Positions 7,836 to 15,887 of a stretch of 64,000 bases of DNA are shown piece by piece. Under the pieces are notes generated by a model. It saw only the letters and a list, made by a program, of their open reading frames with translations. It made no database searches and was not told the DNA's origin. The DNA comes from Mycolicibacterium holsaticum DSM 44478 = JCM 12374. GTDB lineage: Bacteria; Actinomycetota; Actinomycetes; Mycobacteriales; Mycobacteriaceae. The stretch is taken from NCBI RefSeq assembly GCF_019645835.1, contig NZ_CP080998.1, positions 1,612,001-1,676,000 on the forward strand, given 5' to 3'. Position 1 is the stretch's first letter; the number at the start of each line of letters is the position of its first letter. A program made the translations under genes and the position numbers.

Positions 7836-9007
7836 CCGACATCTCCGCCAACCTGCCGCCGCCAGTCCGCTACGAAGATCTGCCGATGGCCCACGACCGC
7901 GGTGCGGGCTGGGCGAAACTTCGTAACCTCGGACCGGTTCTGTACGGCGACGACTCGTACTACTTCACCCGCCGCGAGGATATCCTTGCCGCGCTACGTG
8001 ATTACGAGACCTTTTCGTCCCAAACCAGCTATGACGACATGATCAGCCCGGTGCCGATGGTGCCGCTGGCGTTCGACCCGCCCGAACACACGCGCTACCG
8101 TCGCATCCTGCATCCGTTCTTCAGCCCACAGAAACTGAGTGCCGTCCTACCGTCGTTGCAGGCGCAGGCCATCGACATCATCGACGACATCGCGCACCGA
8201 GCCGAGTGCGAGATCATGGCCGACCTCGCCACCCCCTACCCCTCCCAGGTGTTCCGCACCCTGTTCGGCCTGCCGCTCGCGGACCGGGAGCGGCTGATCG
8301 CCTGGAAGGACGCGATCATCGCGGTCAGCCTGGCCAAGGACCCGACCAGTGTCGACCTGACGCCGGCCGCGGAGTTGTTCTCCTACCTCACCGAGGCCGT
8401 GCACCGGCAACGGCGCGAACCACAGGACGGCATCCTGTCTCAGCTGCTGCACAGCGATGAGCCGTTGACCGATGAGGAGGCGACCGGGCTTTCCCTGGTT
8501 TTCGTTCTCGCCGGGCTCGACACGGTCACCTCGGCCATCGGCTTCACCATCCTCGAGCTGGCTCGACGGCCCGAACTGCGTGCACAACTTCGCGAAAAGC
8601 CCAGCGATATCGACGGCTTCGTCGAGGAGATGATCCGGCTGGAGCCGCCGGCACCGACAATGGGCCGACGTACGGCCCGACCGGTGACCGTCGCCGGCGT
8701 GACGCTGCCCGCCGGCGCCGAGGTCCGGTTGTGTCTGGGCGCGATCAACCGCGACGGCAGCGACGCCACCTCCGGCGACGATCTCGTCCTGGACGGCAAG
8801 GTGCACAAGCACTGGGGGTTCGGTGGGGGACCGCACCGCTGCCTCGGTTCGCATCTGGCCCGGATGGAGCTGAAGATCGTCGTCAGCGAATGGCTGCGCC
8901 GGATACCGGATTTCGAGCTGGCGCCCGGGTATACCCCCGAGATCACGTGGCCGTCGGCCACCTGCACGCTGCCGCAACTGCCGTTGCGGCTCGGTGCAGC
9001 CACGTAG
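7832..9007 (+). CDS. Cytochrome P450
   Basis: This 391-aa P450 has I-helix AGLDTVTSAIG, ExxR motif EMIR and haem loop FGGGPHRCLG with axial Cys at about residue 337. In the I-helix the usual acidic-Thr pair is Asp-Thr. The HLARMEL helix after the Cys is typical of actinobacterial class I enzymes. It begins four bases inside the VOC gene and is followed after 20 bases by another P450. No ferredoxin is adjacent. It may hydroxylate the same or a successive position of the substrate used by the P450 at 4102. CYP family not assigned. Confidence 0.93.
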   Translation: MTDISANLPPPVRYEDLPMAHDRGAGWAKLRNLGPVLYGDDSYYFTRREDILAALRDYETFSSQTSYDDMISPVPMVPLAFDPPEHTRYRRILHPFFSPQKLSAVLPSLQAQAIDIIDDIAHRAECEIMADLATPYPSQVFRTLFGLPLADRERLIAWKDAIIAVSLAKDPTSVDLTPAAELFSYLTEAVHRQRREPQDGILSQLLHSDEPLTDEEATGLSLVFVLAGLDTVTSAIGFTILELARRPELRAQLREKPSDIDGFVEEMIRLEPPAPTMGRRTARPVTVAGVTLPAGAEVRLCLGAINRDGSDATSGDDLVLDGKVHKHWGFGGGPHRCLGSHLARMELKIVVSEWLRRIPDFELAPGYTPEITWPSATCTLPQLPLRLGAAT

Positions 9008-9027
9008 CACAGCACGGAGGAGAAGCC

Positions 9028-10263
9028 ATGCCGGTCCGGGCCGCGAAACCCAGTGTCTTCGAGGCCGGGCTTCCGTCGCTGGACTATGACCTCACCGCCA
9101 CGCCGCAACAGATCTATCCGCAGTTCCGAGCCGCCCAGCAGATTGCGCCGATCGCCTTGGGACCCATTGGACCCGAGGTGATCTCGTATGAGATGGCCAG
9201 GACGGTGCTTCGCGACCCGCGGTTCGGGATACCGCAGGGCATCCACCTGTCCGCGCACGGGATCACCTCGGGGCCGCTGTGGGACAGGGTGACCCGCAGC
9301 ATCTTGAACATGGACGGCGAGGAACACCGGCGACTGCGCGGGTTGGTGTCGAAGGCCTTCACACCGCGAGGGACCGCGCGCATGGAACCCACCATCCACG
9401 CCGTGGTCAACGAGCTCATCGACCGGGTCGCGGGCAAGGGCGGGTGCGAGTTCGTCGCTGACATCGCCAGGCCCTACCCGATTCCGGTGATCTGCGCGTT
9501 ACTCGGTGCGCCACGGGAGGATTGGCAGCAGTTTTCGCGGTGGGCCGAGGACATCTTCAAGATCGTCAGCTTCGATTGCGACCTCGTCGAAGAAGCGCCG
9601 GTGATCTTGGCGGCGTGGGGCGAGTTCGACGACTACATCGACGAGATGATCGGGCACCGGCGCAATCGGCTCACCGACGACCTGCTGTCCGAGCTCATCC
9701 GCGCCGAGCACGACGGTGACCGGCTCAATCAGGGCGAACTGCGCATGCTGGCGTTCAGCATCCTGGTGGCAGGCACCGACACCACCCGAAGCCAGCTTTC
9801 CGCGTCGATGCAGGTGCTCTGCGACCATCCCGATCAATGGGAGTTGCTTCAGGACCGCCCGGAACTGGCGATGCCCGCCGTCGAGGAGACCATGCGCCAC
9901 TCCCCGTCGATGTGCAGCACCGTGCGCAGCGCAATCGACGACGTCACAATCGGCGAATACACCTTTCCCGCAGGCACCTTCATCATCGTCAACACCTACG
10001 CCGCCAACCGTGACCCGACGATCTACGGGAACCCGACCCGCTTCGACATCACCCGCACGGACCCGCCCGCCATTCTGACGTTCGGCGGAGGAGCGCACTA
10101 CTGCCTCGGCGCCAACCTGGCCCGCCGTGAGCTCGCCGAGGCGCTGACCATCCTCGCCCGACGGATCCCGAACGTGCGGCGCGTCGGGCAGGCGCCGTGG
10201 AAGCCGCTGCTCGGCATGAGCGGACCCACCGCCCTATACATCGAGTTCGACGCCGTTGTGTGA
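9028..10263 (+). CDS. Cytochrome P450
   Basis: This 411-aa P450 has I-helix AGTDTTRSQ, ExxR motif ETMR and haem loop FGGGAHYCLG with Cys at about residue 359. The ATG at 9028 is preceded by GGAGGAG at 9017-9023, which decides against the longer in-frame start at 8731 inside the upstream P450. It is the third P450 of the run and the last + strand gene before a convergent MFS transporter, whose stop lies 30 bases inside this gene. It is clearly diverged from the other two P450s, so this is not a recent duplication. Confidence 0.93.
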   Translation: MPVRAAKPSVFEAGLPSLDYDLTATPQQIYPQFRAAQQIAPIALGPIGPEVISYEMARTVLRDPRFGIPQGIHLSAHGITSGPLWDRVTRSILNMDGEEHRRLRGLVSKAFTPRGTARMEPTIHAVVNELIDRVAGKGGCEFVADIARPYPIPVICALLGAPREDWQQFSRWAEDIFKIVSFDCDLVEEAPVILAAWGEFDDYIDEMIGHRRNRLTDDLLSELIRAEHDGDRLNQGELRMLAFSILVAGTDTTRSQLSASMQVLCDHPDQWELLQDRPELAMPAVEETMRHSPSMCSTVRSAIDDVTIGEYTFPAGTFIIVNTYAANRDPTIYGNPTRFDITRTDPPAILTFGGGAHYCLGANLARRELAEALTILARRIPNVRRVGQAPWKPLLGMSGPTALYIEFDAVV

Positions 10264-11553
10264 GTCGCGTGAGTCGCGCGACCACCCGCCGGGCAGAAAG
10301 CACGCCGACACCGCGGAGATCACCGACACCACCACCAGGTAGGCGACGATCGAGTCGCTGGTGTGCGTCGCCGCGTACAGCGCGGTGGCAACCGTCGGCG
10401 CGAAAGCCGAGCCCACCACCTGGGACAGCGTGTAGCCGATGGAAACCCCGCTGTAGCGCACGTCGGCGTCGAACGCGAGGCTGAACAACGATCCGGTGAC
10501 TCCGGCGGCGGGGGCCATCGCGAACCCGAACACCAACAGCAGCGCGACCAGAAACAGTGCAGGCTTGCCGGTGTTGATCAACGCAAACGCCGGCCAGATC
10601 GACAGCCCCATCGCGACCACGCCGGCAACGAAGACCGGCTTGCGGCCGAGCCTGTCGGACAGCCCGCCGAACATCGGATACGTCGCGATGGCGACGAGGG
10701 CGGCTGCCGAAACGCCGAAAAGCGCTGCCGTTCGGTCGATCCCGGCCACCGTCGTCGCATAGGACACCAGGTAGGCCACGCAGATGTAGGCGAACACCCC
10801 TTGGGACAGGTAGGCGCCCGCGACCAGGAGAATCTGTTTGCCGTGTTTGCGGAATGCCTGCACGATCGGCATCGGCAACACCTGCGACCGTTGCCGAAGG
10901 ACATCGAAGTCGGGGCTCTCCGTCACCGAAAGCCGGATCACCAGACCGATGGCGATCAGTACGGCGCTGGCCAGGAACGGGATGCGCCAACCCCACGCGA
11001 GAAACTGCGCGTCGGGCAGACCCGACACCGCGAAGAACGCCAGGGTGGCGGTCGCGGTGCCCGCCGGTGCGCCCATCTGGGGGAAGGCACCGTAGAGACC
11101 CTTGCGGTCGGGGCTGGCGTGCTCGACGGCCATCAGGGTAGCGCCGCCCCATTCGCCCCCGACGGCGAAGCCCTGCACAAGTCGCAACAGCGTCAACAGG
11201 ATCGGCGCGGCCGCACCGATCTGGGCATAGGTCGGCAGCAGGCCCATCAACACCGTCGCGGCGCCCATCAACAGCAGCGAGTACACCAGCATCTTCTTGC
11301 GGCCCACCCGGTCCCCGAAGTGGCCGAACACGATTCCGCCGAGCGGACGGGCGACGAAGCCCACGCCGAACGTCGCGAACGACAACAGCAGGCCCATCGC
11401 GGGCGCGGCGTCGGGAAAGAACAGCTTCGGAAACACCAGCGCGGCGGCCGTGCCGTAGATGAGGAAGTCGTAGAACTCCACCGTCGTCCCGATGAAGCTC
11501 GCGGCGGCCACCCGCATCGAGGAGGTCGTGGAAACGGAATCAGTCCGAGACAT
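10234..11553 (-). CDS. MFS transporter, metabolite:H+ symporter (MHS) type
   Basis: This 439-aa protein has about twelve hydrophobic segments and the MFS loop motif GHFGDRVGRKK after TM2. The sequences TTVEFYDFLIYGTAAALVF near the start and LVQGFAVGGEWGGA in TM4 are hallmarks of the MHS subgroup, which takes up carboxylates, shikimate, proline/betaine and similar solutes with protons. Its start overlaps the end of the cyclase gene upstream by 14 bases. Together with the acyl-CoA ligase and SDR further upstream it probably forms one operon, so the likely cargo is the organic acid activated by that ligase. Substrate is inference. Confidence 0.88.
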   Translation of the reverse strand: MSRTDSVSTTSSMRVAAASFIGTTVEFYDFLIYGTAAALVFPKLFFPDAAPAMGLLLSFATFGVGFVARPLGGIVFGHFGDRVGRKKMLVYSLLLMGAATVLMGLLPTYAQIGAAAPILLTLLRLVQGFAVGGEWGGATLMAVEHASPDRKGLYGAFPQMGAPAGTATATLAFFAVSGLPDAQFLAWGWRIPFLASAVLIAIGLVIRLSVTESPDFDVLRQRSQVLPMPIVQAFRKHGKQILLVAGAYLSQGVFAYICVAYLVSYATTVAGIDRTAALFGVSAAALVAIATYPMFGGLSDRLGRKPVFVAGVVAMGLSIWPAFALINTGKPALFLVALLLVFGFAMAPAAGVTGSLFSLAFDADVRYSGVSIGYTLSQVVGSAFAPTVATALYAATHTSDSIVAYLVVVSVISAVSACFLPGGWSRDSRDSHNGVELDV

Positions 11554-13015
11554 CGTCGCTATCCGGCGCCCATAGTTGTGTCGGAGCGGCGCGGCCGCGC
11601 AGTAGCACTTCCGAACATTGGGTGGCCCAGCGGCTTTGCTCCTCCTGGCTTGCCCGTTCGATCGCCGCCCCCGAACTCAACACCCGACTCCGGTAGTCCT
11701 TGGCGAGGTCGGCCAAGCGGGCCGCCTCGTTGACCGCGTCGCCGACAACCGTGTACTCGTAGCGGTTTTCCGCGCCGATGTTGCCCGCGAATACCGAGCC
11801 TGCCGATACGCCGATGCCGAAGTCGACGGGGAGGCGCCGCAGTTGCGCTCGCAGGGAACGCGCGGTGGCCAAGCCGGCCGTCGGGGGATCGTCGATGCGC
11901 AGCGGTGCGCCGAAGACGGCCAGCGCCGCATCACCCTGAAACTTGTTGATCAACCCCTGGTGCGCGTCGACCTCGTCGACGACGATCCGGAAGAATTCGT
12001 TGAGCACCTCGGCGACCTCGTGGGGTTCGCGAGTCGCTGCCAGTCGTGTCGACTCCACCAGATCGACGAACAGCACGGTGACTTCACGCTCGTCGCCCGA
12101 AAGGGATTCGCTGTCGTCGACGGCGCGGCGTGCCACTTCCTCGCCCACGTGGCGGCCGAACAGATCCCGCAACCGGTCACGTTCGCGTAGCCCGGCGACC
12201 ATGCTGTTGAACCCCCGCTGCAGTCGGCCGATCTCCGACCATTCATAGACGTCGACCGCATGGTCGATTCGTCCGCGCTCGACTTCGGCCATCGCGTCGA
12301 CGACCTCTCCGACCGGATCTGAGATCGACATCGAGACCAGGATCATCGCCCGCAGACCGAGCACGACCGCGACGAGCGCCAGCACCAACAGCGCCAGTTC
12401 GATCGCGGTGTTCTCTGTGATGATCCAGTTACGGGACTGCAGTATCAGCAGCAGCGCGATAGCCAGGCCGGGCAGCGCCGTGCAGACCGTCCACATGAGC
12501 ATCAGCCGGGCCCGCACACCTGGGGCTGTCAGCCCCCGCGACGTGGAATCCGGTGACACGCTGGCCAATATCGGGCGAAGCGTGCGTAGCGTGAACAGGA
12601 ACCCGGTGCACAGCGTTGCGACGGCGCCGAACAGGATGGCCGAGGCGATGACCACCTGGACCTCGTTGCCCGCATCGAGGTTCAGCGGAATCAGCACAGC
12701 GGCGGTGAGCACCCATGGCGCCACGGTGATCGCCGACTGGCGGCGCAATGTCTTGAGAGCCGTTTGCCGTTCGGCTTCGGTGGGTCGGCGGCCCGCGCGC
12801 AGCCAGCGCAGGGACGGTGCGACGATGAGCACGGCTCCCACACCGGTGGTGGCCGCGCCGATGCAGATGAGTACTGCGGCGGTGATGATGTTTTCGGTCG
12901 TCGCGGCGCTGCCACCGCTGAGCGCCAGGACGATCGCGATGACCTCGGCGACCGTCAGGAGATAGGCCGACGCAAGGCCCGCCGCATACCGGGCGAGCAG
13001 GCGGCGTGGCCTCAC
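11540..13015 (-). CDS. Membrane-bound class III adenylate/guanylate cyclase with HAMP
   Basis: This 491-aa protein has six hydrophobic segments in residues 14-230, a HAMP-like linker at about 222-285 and a C-terminal class III cyclase domain. Metal-binding Asp 318 (LFVDLVES) and Asp 362 (FQGDA), Lys 358, Asn 429 and Arg 433 (VNEAAR) are all present, so it should be active, probably making cAMP. The architecture matches the six-span HAMP-cyclases that mycobacteria carry in several copies. The gene lies 13 bases after a 100-aa protein and overlaps the MFS gene, so the signalling enzyme appears co-transcribed with uptake and activation of a substrate. The ligand sensed by the membrane part is unknown. 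Confidence 0.9.
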   Translation of the reverse strand: MRPRRLLARYAAGLASAYLLTVAEVIAIVLALSGGSAATTENIITAAVLICIGAATTGVGAVLIVAPSLRWLRAGRRPTEAERQTALKTLRRQSAITVAPWVLTAAVLIPLNLDAGNEVQVVIASAILFGAVATLCTGFLFTLRTLRPILASVSPDSTSRGLTAPGVRARLMLMWTVCTALPGLAIALLLILQSRNWIITENTAIELALLVLALVAVVLGLRAMILVSMSISDPVGEVVDAMAEVERGRIDHAVDVYEWSEIGRLQRGFNSMVAGLRERDRLRDLFGRHVGEEVARRAVDDSESLSGDEREVTVLFVDLVESTRLAATREPHEVAEVLNEFFRIVVDEVDAHQGLINKFQGDAALAVFGAPLRIDDPPTAGLATARSLRAQLRRLPVDFGIGVSAGSVFAGNIGAENRYEYTVVGDAVNEAARLADLAKDYRSRVLSSGAAIERASQEEQSRWATQCSEVLLRGRAAPTQLWAPDSDDVSD

Positions 13016-13028
13016 AACCTGGAAGGTA

Positions 13029-13331
13029 TCAGTCGCTCGCGGGGAGCGGTTTGGCTTCCTTGAGAGACAACGGCGTGGTACCCACGCTCAGCGTGCCCTT
13101 GCCCGCCTTGGTGACGAGCACCTCGGCGCCGTTGTCGTCGACGTAGCGCTTGCCCATCGCATTGCCATCCGCGAATGCGGGGTCAAGGGCGGCGTCGGAT
13201 GACTTCTCGGCGTCCAGGGCCACCATCGGGACGCCACCGGCGCGGAGGTCGTCGAGGCTGTCGGCGCTGCGCACCACGATCACCTGGGTGTCGCAGACCT
13301 GGCTCTGCAAACGTGTGCCGTTCTTGATCAT
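13029..13331 (-). CDS. Conserved-looking 100-aa protein, unknown function
   Basis: The product starts MIKNGTRLQSQVCDTQVIVV and has no membrane segment or signal peptide. AAGGAG sits just upstream of the ATG, which decides for the start at 13331 over a longer in-frame start at 13493 inside the ligase gene. It has one Cys near position 13 and a C-terminal part rich in small beta-type segments (AEVLVTKAGKGTLSVG). It lies 10 bases after the acyl-CoA ligase and 13 bases before the cyclase, so it belongs to their operon. I recognise no domain. Confidence 0.72.
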   Translation of the reverse strand: MIKNGTRLQSQVCDTQVIVVRSADSLDDLRAGGVPMVALDAEKSSDAALDPAFADGNAMGKRYVDDNGAEVLVTKAGKGTLSVGTTPLSLKEAKPLPASD

Positions 13332-13341
13332 GTTCGGCTCC

Positions 13342-14853
13342 TTAGCTATTCGCGCTTGTTCGCGAGAGTTCATCGACCAGTTCGCGACGCAGCACCTTGC
13401 CCGTCGCGTTGGTGGGCAGCTCGTCTCGGAAGACGACCCGGTCCGGTGTGCGAGACCCGCGCAGTTGTCGTCGAACGAACTCGCGCAGCTCATCGGGGTC
13501 CGGGTTCGCCCGTCCGTCGGAAGCGACGACGGGTACGACCACCGCCACGATGATCTGGCCCCACTCGGGGTCTTCGGGCCCCACCACGGCGCATTCGTGC
13601 ACCAGCGGATGTTCGACGAGGACGTCTTCGATCTCGGCCGGGGAGATGTTCTCCCCGCCCCGGATGATGGTGTCGTCGGACCGGCCGCCGATGAACAGGT
13701 AGCCGCCTTCGTCGAGCATGGCGATGTCCTTGGTGGGGAACCAGCCGTCGGCGTCGAGCACCGAGCCGATCTCGGCGTAGCGGCCCGACACCTGGTCTCC
13801 GCGGACGAACAACTCGCCCGTCTCGCCGGGCCCGAGCACGTCGCCGTCCTCGCCGCGGATCTGCACCTCTATGCCCGGCACGGGTTGGCCGACCGAGCCG
13901 AGCCGGCGCGCTACGGCGGCGTCGGCTGCTGCCAGAGCGGCGCGGTGGTCGTCGGGGGAGAGCACGGCGATGGTCGAGCTGGTTTCCGTGAGACCGTATG
14001 CGTTGACGAACCCGACGTTGGGAAGCAGGTCCAGTGCCTTACGCACCAACGGAAGCGCCACCTTGGAACCGCCGTAGGCCAGGTTGCGCAGCGTGGGAAG
14101 GTCGGCCGGATCGGTCTCGAGCGCCGTGACGATACGGTCGAGCATCGTCGGCACCACCGTCGCCGTTGTGACTCCCTCGTCACGTACCAACCGCACCCAC
14201 TCCCGCGGGTCGAACTGACGCAGGTAGACCATCTTTCGGCCCGCATACAGGTTCGACAGTGCAGCACCCACCCCGGCGATATGGTAAGGCGGCACGCAGA
14301 TCAGCGCGGCGTCATCGGGTTCCGCCGACGCGAACTCGACGGTGCCGGTGACGTAGCTGGTCAGGTTATTGTGCGTCAGCTCAACGGCTTTGGGCCGTGA
14401 CGTGGTCCCCGAGGTGAACAGCACGACGCCGACGTCGTCGGGATCGGGAAACTCCGCGGCCGGTTCGGCGGCACGGGCGGCGGTGACGAACTCCGCGGCG
14501 TCGATCACCTGCTTACCCGCTCCGGCGATGGCGTCGTGGTATTCGCTGTCGGCGACCACCAGCGGCGCGGGTAACCGGTCGATCAACTCGCGCAGCCCGT
14601 CGCTGCTGAGGCGGTAGTTCAGCGGTGTGAATGCAACGCCTGCCCTGGCGGAGGCGAACAACAACAGCGGCAACATGAGACCGCCGGTACCGACGTAGGC
14701 GACGTGGGACGCGCCGGATGCTGCGATCGCGCCTGCACCCCCGTCGGCGAGCTCGCTCAGTTCGGTTGTGGTCAGGCGCAGTTCATCGGACACCACTGCC
14801 GTCCGATCGGGATCGCTCGAGGACGCCATCTCGAGCAGTAAGGAGATGCTCAT
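13342..14853 (-). CDS. Acyl-CoA synthetase / AMP-dependent ligase (FadD type)
   Basis: This 503-aa ANL-superfamily enzyme has the P-loop LFTSGTTSRPKAVELTH, the A8 hinge region (GRSDDTIIRGGENISP) and the catalytic Lys in TNATGKVLRREL. It should adenylate a carboxylic acid and transfer it to CoA. The ATG overlaps the upstream SDR stop (ATGA at 14850-14853). With the SDR, transporter and cyclase it forms a leftward operon that diverges from the acyl-CoA mutase genes. It is one of two ligases in the region, the other being at 20474. Chain or ring specificity cannot be read from the sequence. Confidence 0.9.
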   Translation of the reverse strand: MSISLLLEMASSSDPDRTAVVSDELRLTTTELSELADGGAGAIAASGASHVAYVGTGGLMLPLLLFASARAGVAFTPLNYRLSSDGLRELIDRLPAPLVVADSEYHDAIAGAGKQVIDAAEFVTAARAAEPAAEFPDPDDVGVVLFTSGTTSRPKAVELTHNNLTSYVTGTVEFASAEPDDAALICVPPYHIAGVGAALSNLYAGRKMVYLRQFDPREWVRLVRDEGVTTATVVPTMLDRIVTALETDPADLPTLRNLAYGGSKVALPLVRKALDLLPNVGFVNAYGLTETSSTIAVLSPDDHRAALAAADAAVARRLGSVGQPVPGIEVQIRGEDGDVLGPGETGELFVRGDQVSGRYAEIGSVLDADGWFPTKDIAMLDEGGYLFIGGRSDDTIIRGGENISPAEIEDVLVEHPLVHECAVVGPEDPEWGQIIVAVVVPVVASDGRANPDPDELREFVRRQLRGSRTPDRVVFRDELPTNATGKVLRRELVDELSRTSANS

Positions 14854-15689
14854 TTGTCGATGAAGATATCAAGGATGGGATCGTCCCCGCCGCCGTAGCG
14901 CGACAGATCGGTGACGCCGGCCTCGGCGAGCACAGCGGAATCGACGTAGCACTGGCCGTTGACGTCGGCAGGCGGCCGCGACAGGATCTCGACGGCCGCA
15001 TCGCCCATGATCTGCGGATCGCGCGACCGGGAAGCCAGCTCTGCGCCGTCGGCCAGGTTGGACACCGCCGCCGTGGCGATATACGTCTCGGGCCACAGGC
15101 AGGCGAAACCGACGGAGTCGTACTCGGCGGCCCAGCCCAGCGACAACAGCGTCATACCGTACTTGGACAGCGTGTAGGAGGGATGTGCGCCAAGCCAGTG
15201 CGGGTTCATGTTCAACGGCGGCGCCAGCGTCACCACGTGGGCGTTGGGCGATTTGGTCAGGTACGGCAGCGCCGCCTTGGTGAGCAGGAACGTGCCCCGG
15301 ATGTTGATGTCCATCATCAGGTCGAACTTCTTGGCGCTGAGTCGGTCGGTCGGTTCGGTGGCGATGGCGCTGGCGTTGTTGACGACGATGTCGATGCCGC
15401 CGAACCGTTCGACCGCGGTGTCGACCGCGCGCTGAACGTCCTCTTCCTTGCGCACGTCACCGACCACCGCGATAGCCTTCCCGCCGCCCCGCCCGGAGCC
15501 CTTGCCGCCCGCGGCCTCCACCTCGGCGACAGCGGTGTGCACGGTGCCCGGAAGTTTGGGATGCGGTTCGGCGGTCTTGGCCAGCAACACCACGTTCGCC
15601 CCGCGTCGGGCCGCGGCGAGTGCGATGGCCAGCCCGATGCCGCGGCTGCCGCCGGATACGACCAGCGTGCGGTCGGTGAAGGTGGACAT
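14850..15689 (-). CDS. SDR oxidoreductase, HSDL2-like
   Basis: This 279-aa short-chain dehydrogenase has cofactor motif SGGSRGIG and NNASA, and active-site YTLSK. The stretch LAPPLNMNPHW before the Tyr is characteristic of the hydroxysteroid-dehydrogenase-like 2 subgroup. In that subgroup the usual Ser-Ser before the active site is altered, and here VTLAPP replaces it. A glycine-rich insert (GGKGSGRGGGKA) near residue 70 is unusual. ATG at 15689 is preceded by GAGGTCC, a weak site. It is the first gene of the leftward operon and its promoter region is shared with the acyl-CoA mutase. Confidence 0.85.
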   Translation of the reverse strand: MSTFTDRTLVVSGGSRGIGLAIALAAARRGANVVLLAKTAEPHPKLPGTVHTAVAEVEAAGGKGSGRGGGKAIAVVGDVRKEEDVQRAVDTAVERFGGIDIVVNNASAIATEPTDRLSAKKFDLMMDINIRGTFLLTKAALPYLTKSPNAHVVTLAPPLNMNPHWLGAHPSYTLSKYGMTLLSLGWAAEYDSVGFACLWPETYIATAAVSNLADGAELASRSRDPQIMGDAAVEILSRPPADVNGQCYVDSAVLAEAGVTDLSRYGGGDDPILDIFIDK

Positions 15690-15750
15690 GGACCTCCTCG
15701 GGATGGCCGCCCCGATGCTACGAGGACAGGTTATCGGAGCGGTAGTGACG

Positions 15751-15879
15751 TTCTCATTTTACGCAAGTGCCATAATCGCTGTGTACGGGGTCTTCGCAGG
15801 TCCCCACCCGCCGCGCATCTGCCTTGTTCGGTGCGTGTTTGCGTCCTGCGGTATTGGCATTCTCATTTTTTGCAAGTAC
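15751..15879. promoter_or_regulatory. Divergent promoter region with two 20-bp direct repeats
   Basis: Two near-identical 20-mers lie in the 198-base gap between divergent genes: TTCTCATTTTACGCAAGTGC at 15751-15770 and TTCTCATTTTTTGCAAGTAC at 15860-15879. They match at 17 of 20 positions. The first lies 62 bases before the SDR start and the second 8 bases before the mutase start. Both contain the TTCTC half of the GAGAAT-N3-ATTCTC palindrome found at 20397 and 26251, so they are likely operators or half-operators of the same regulator. Binding is inference. Confidence 0.5.
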
Positions 15880-15887
15880 GTTATCCA

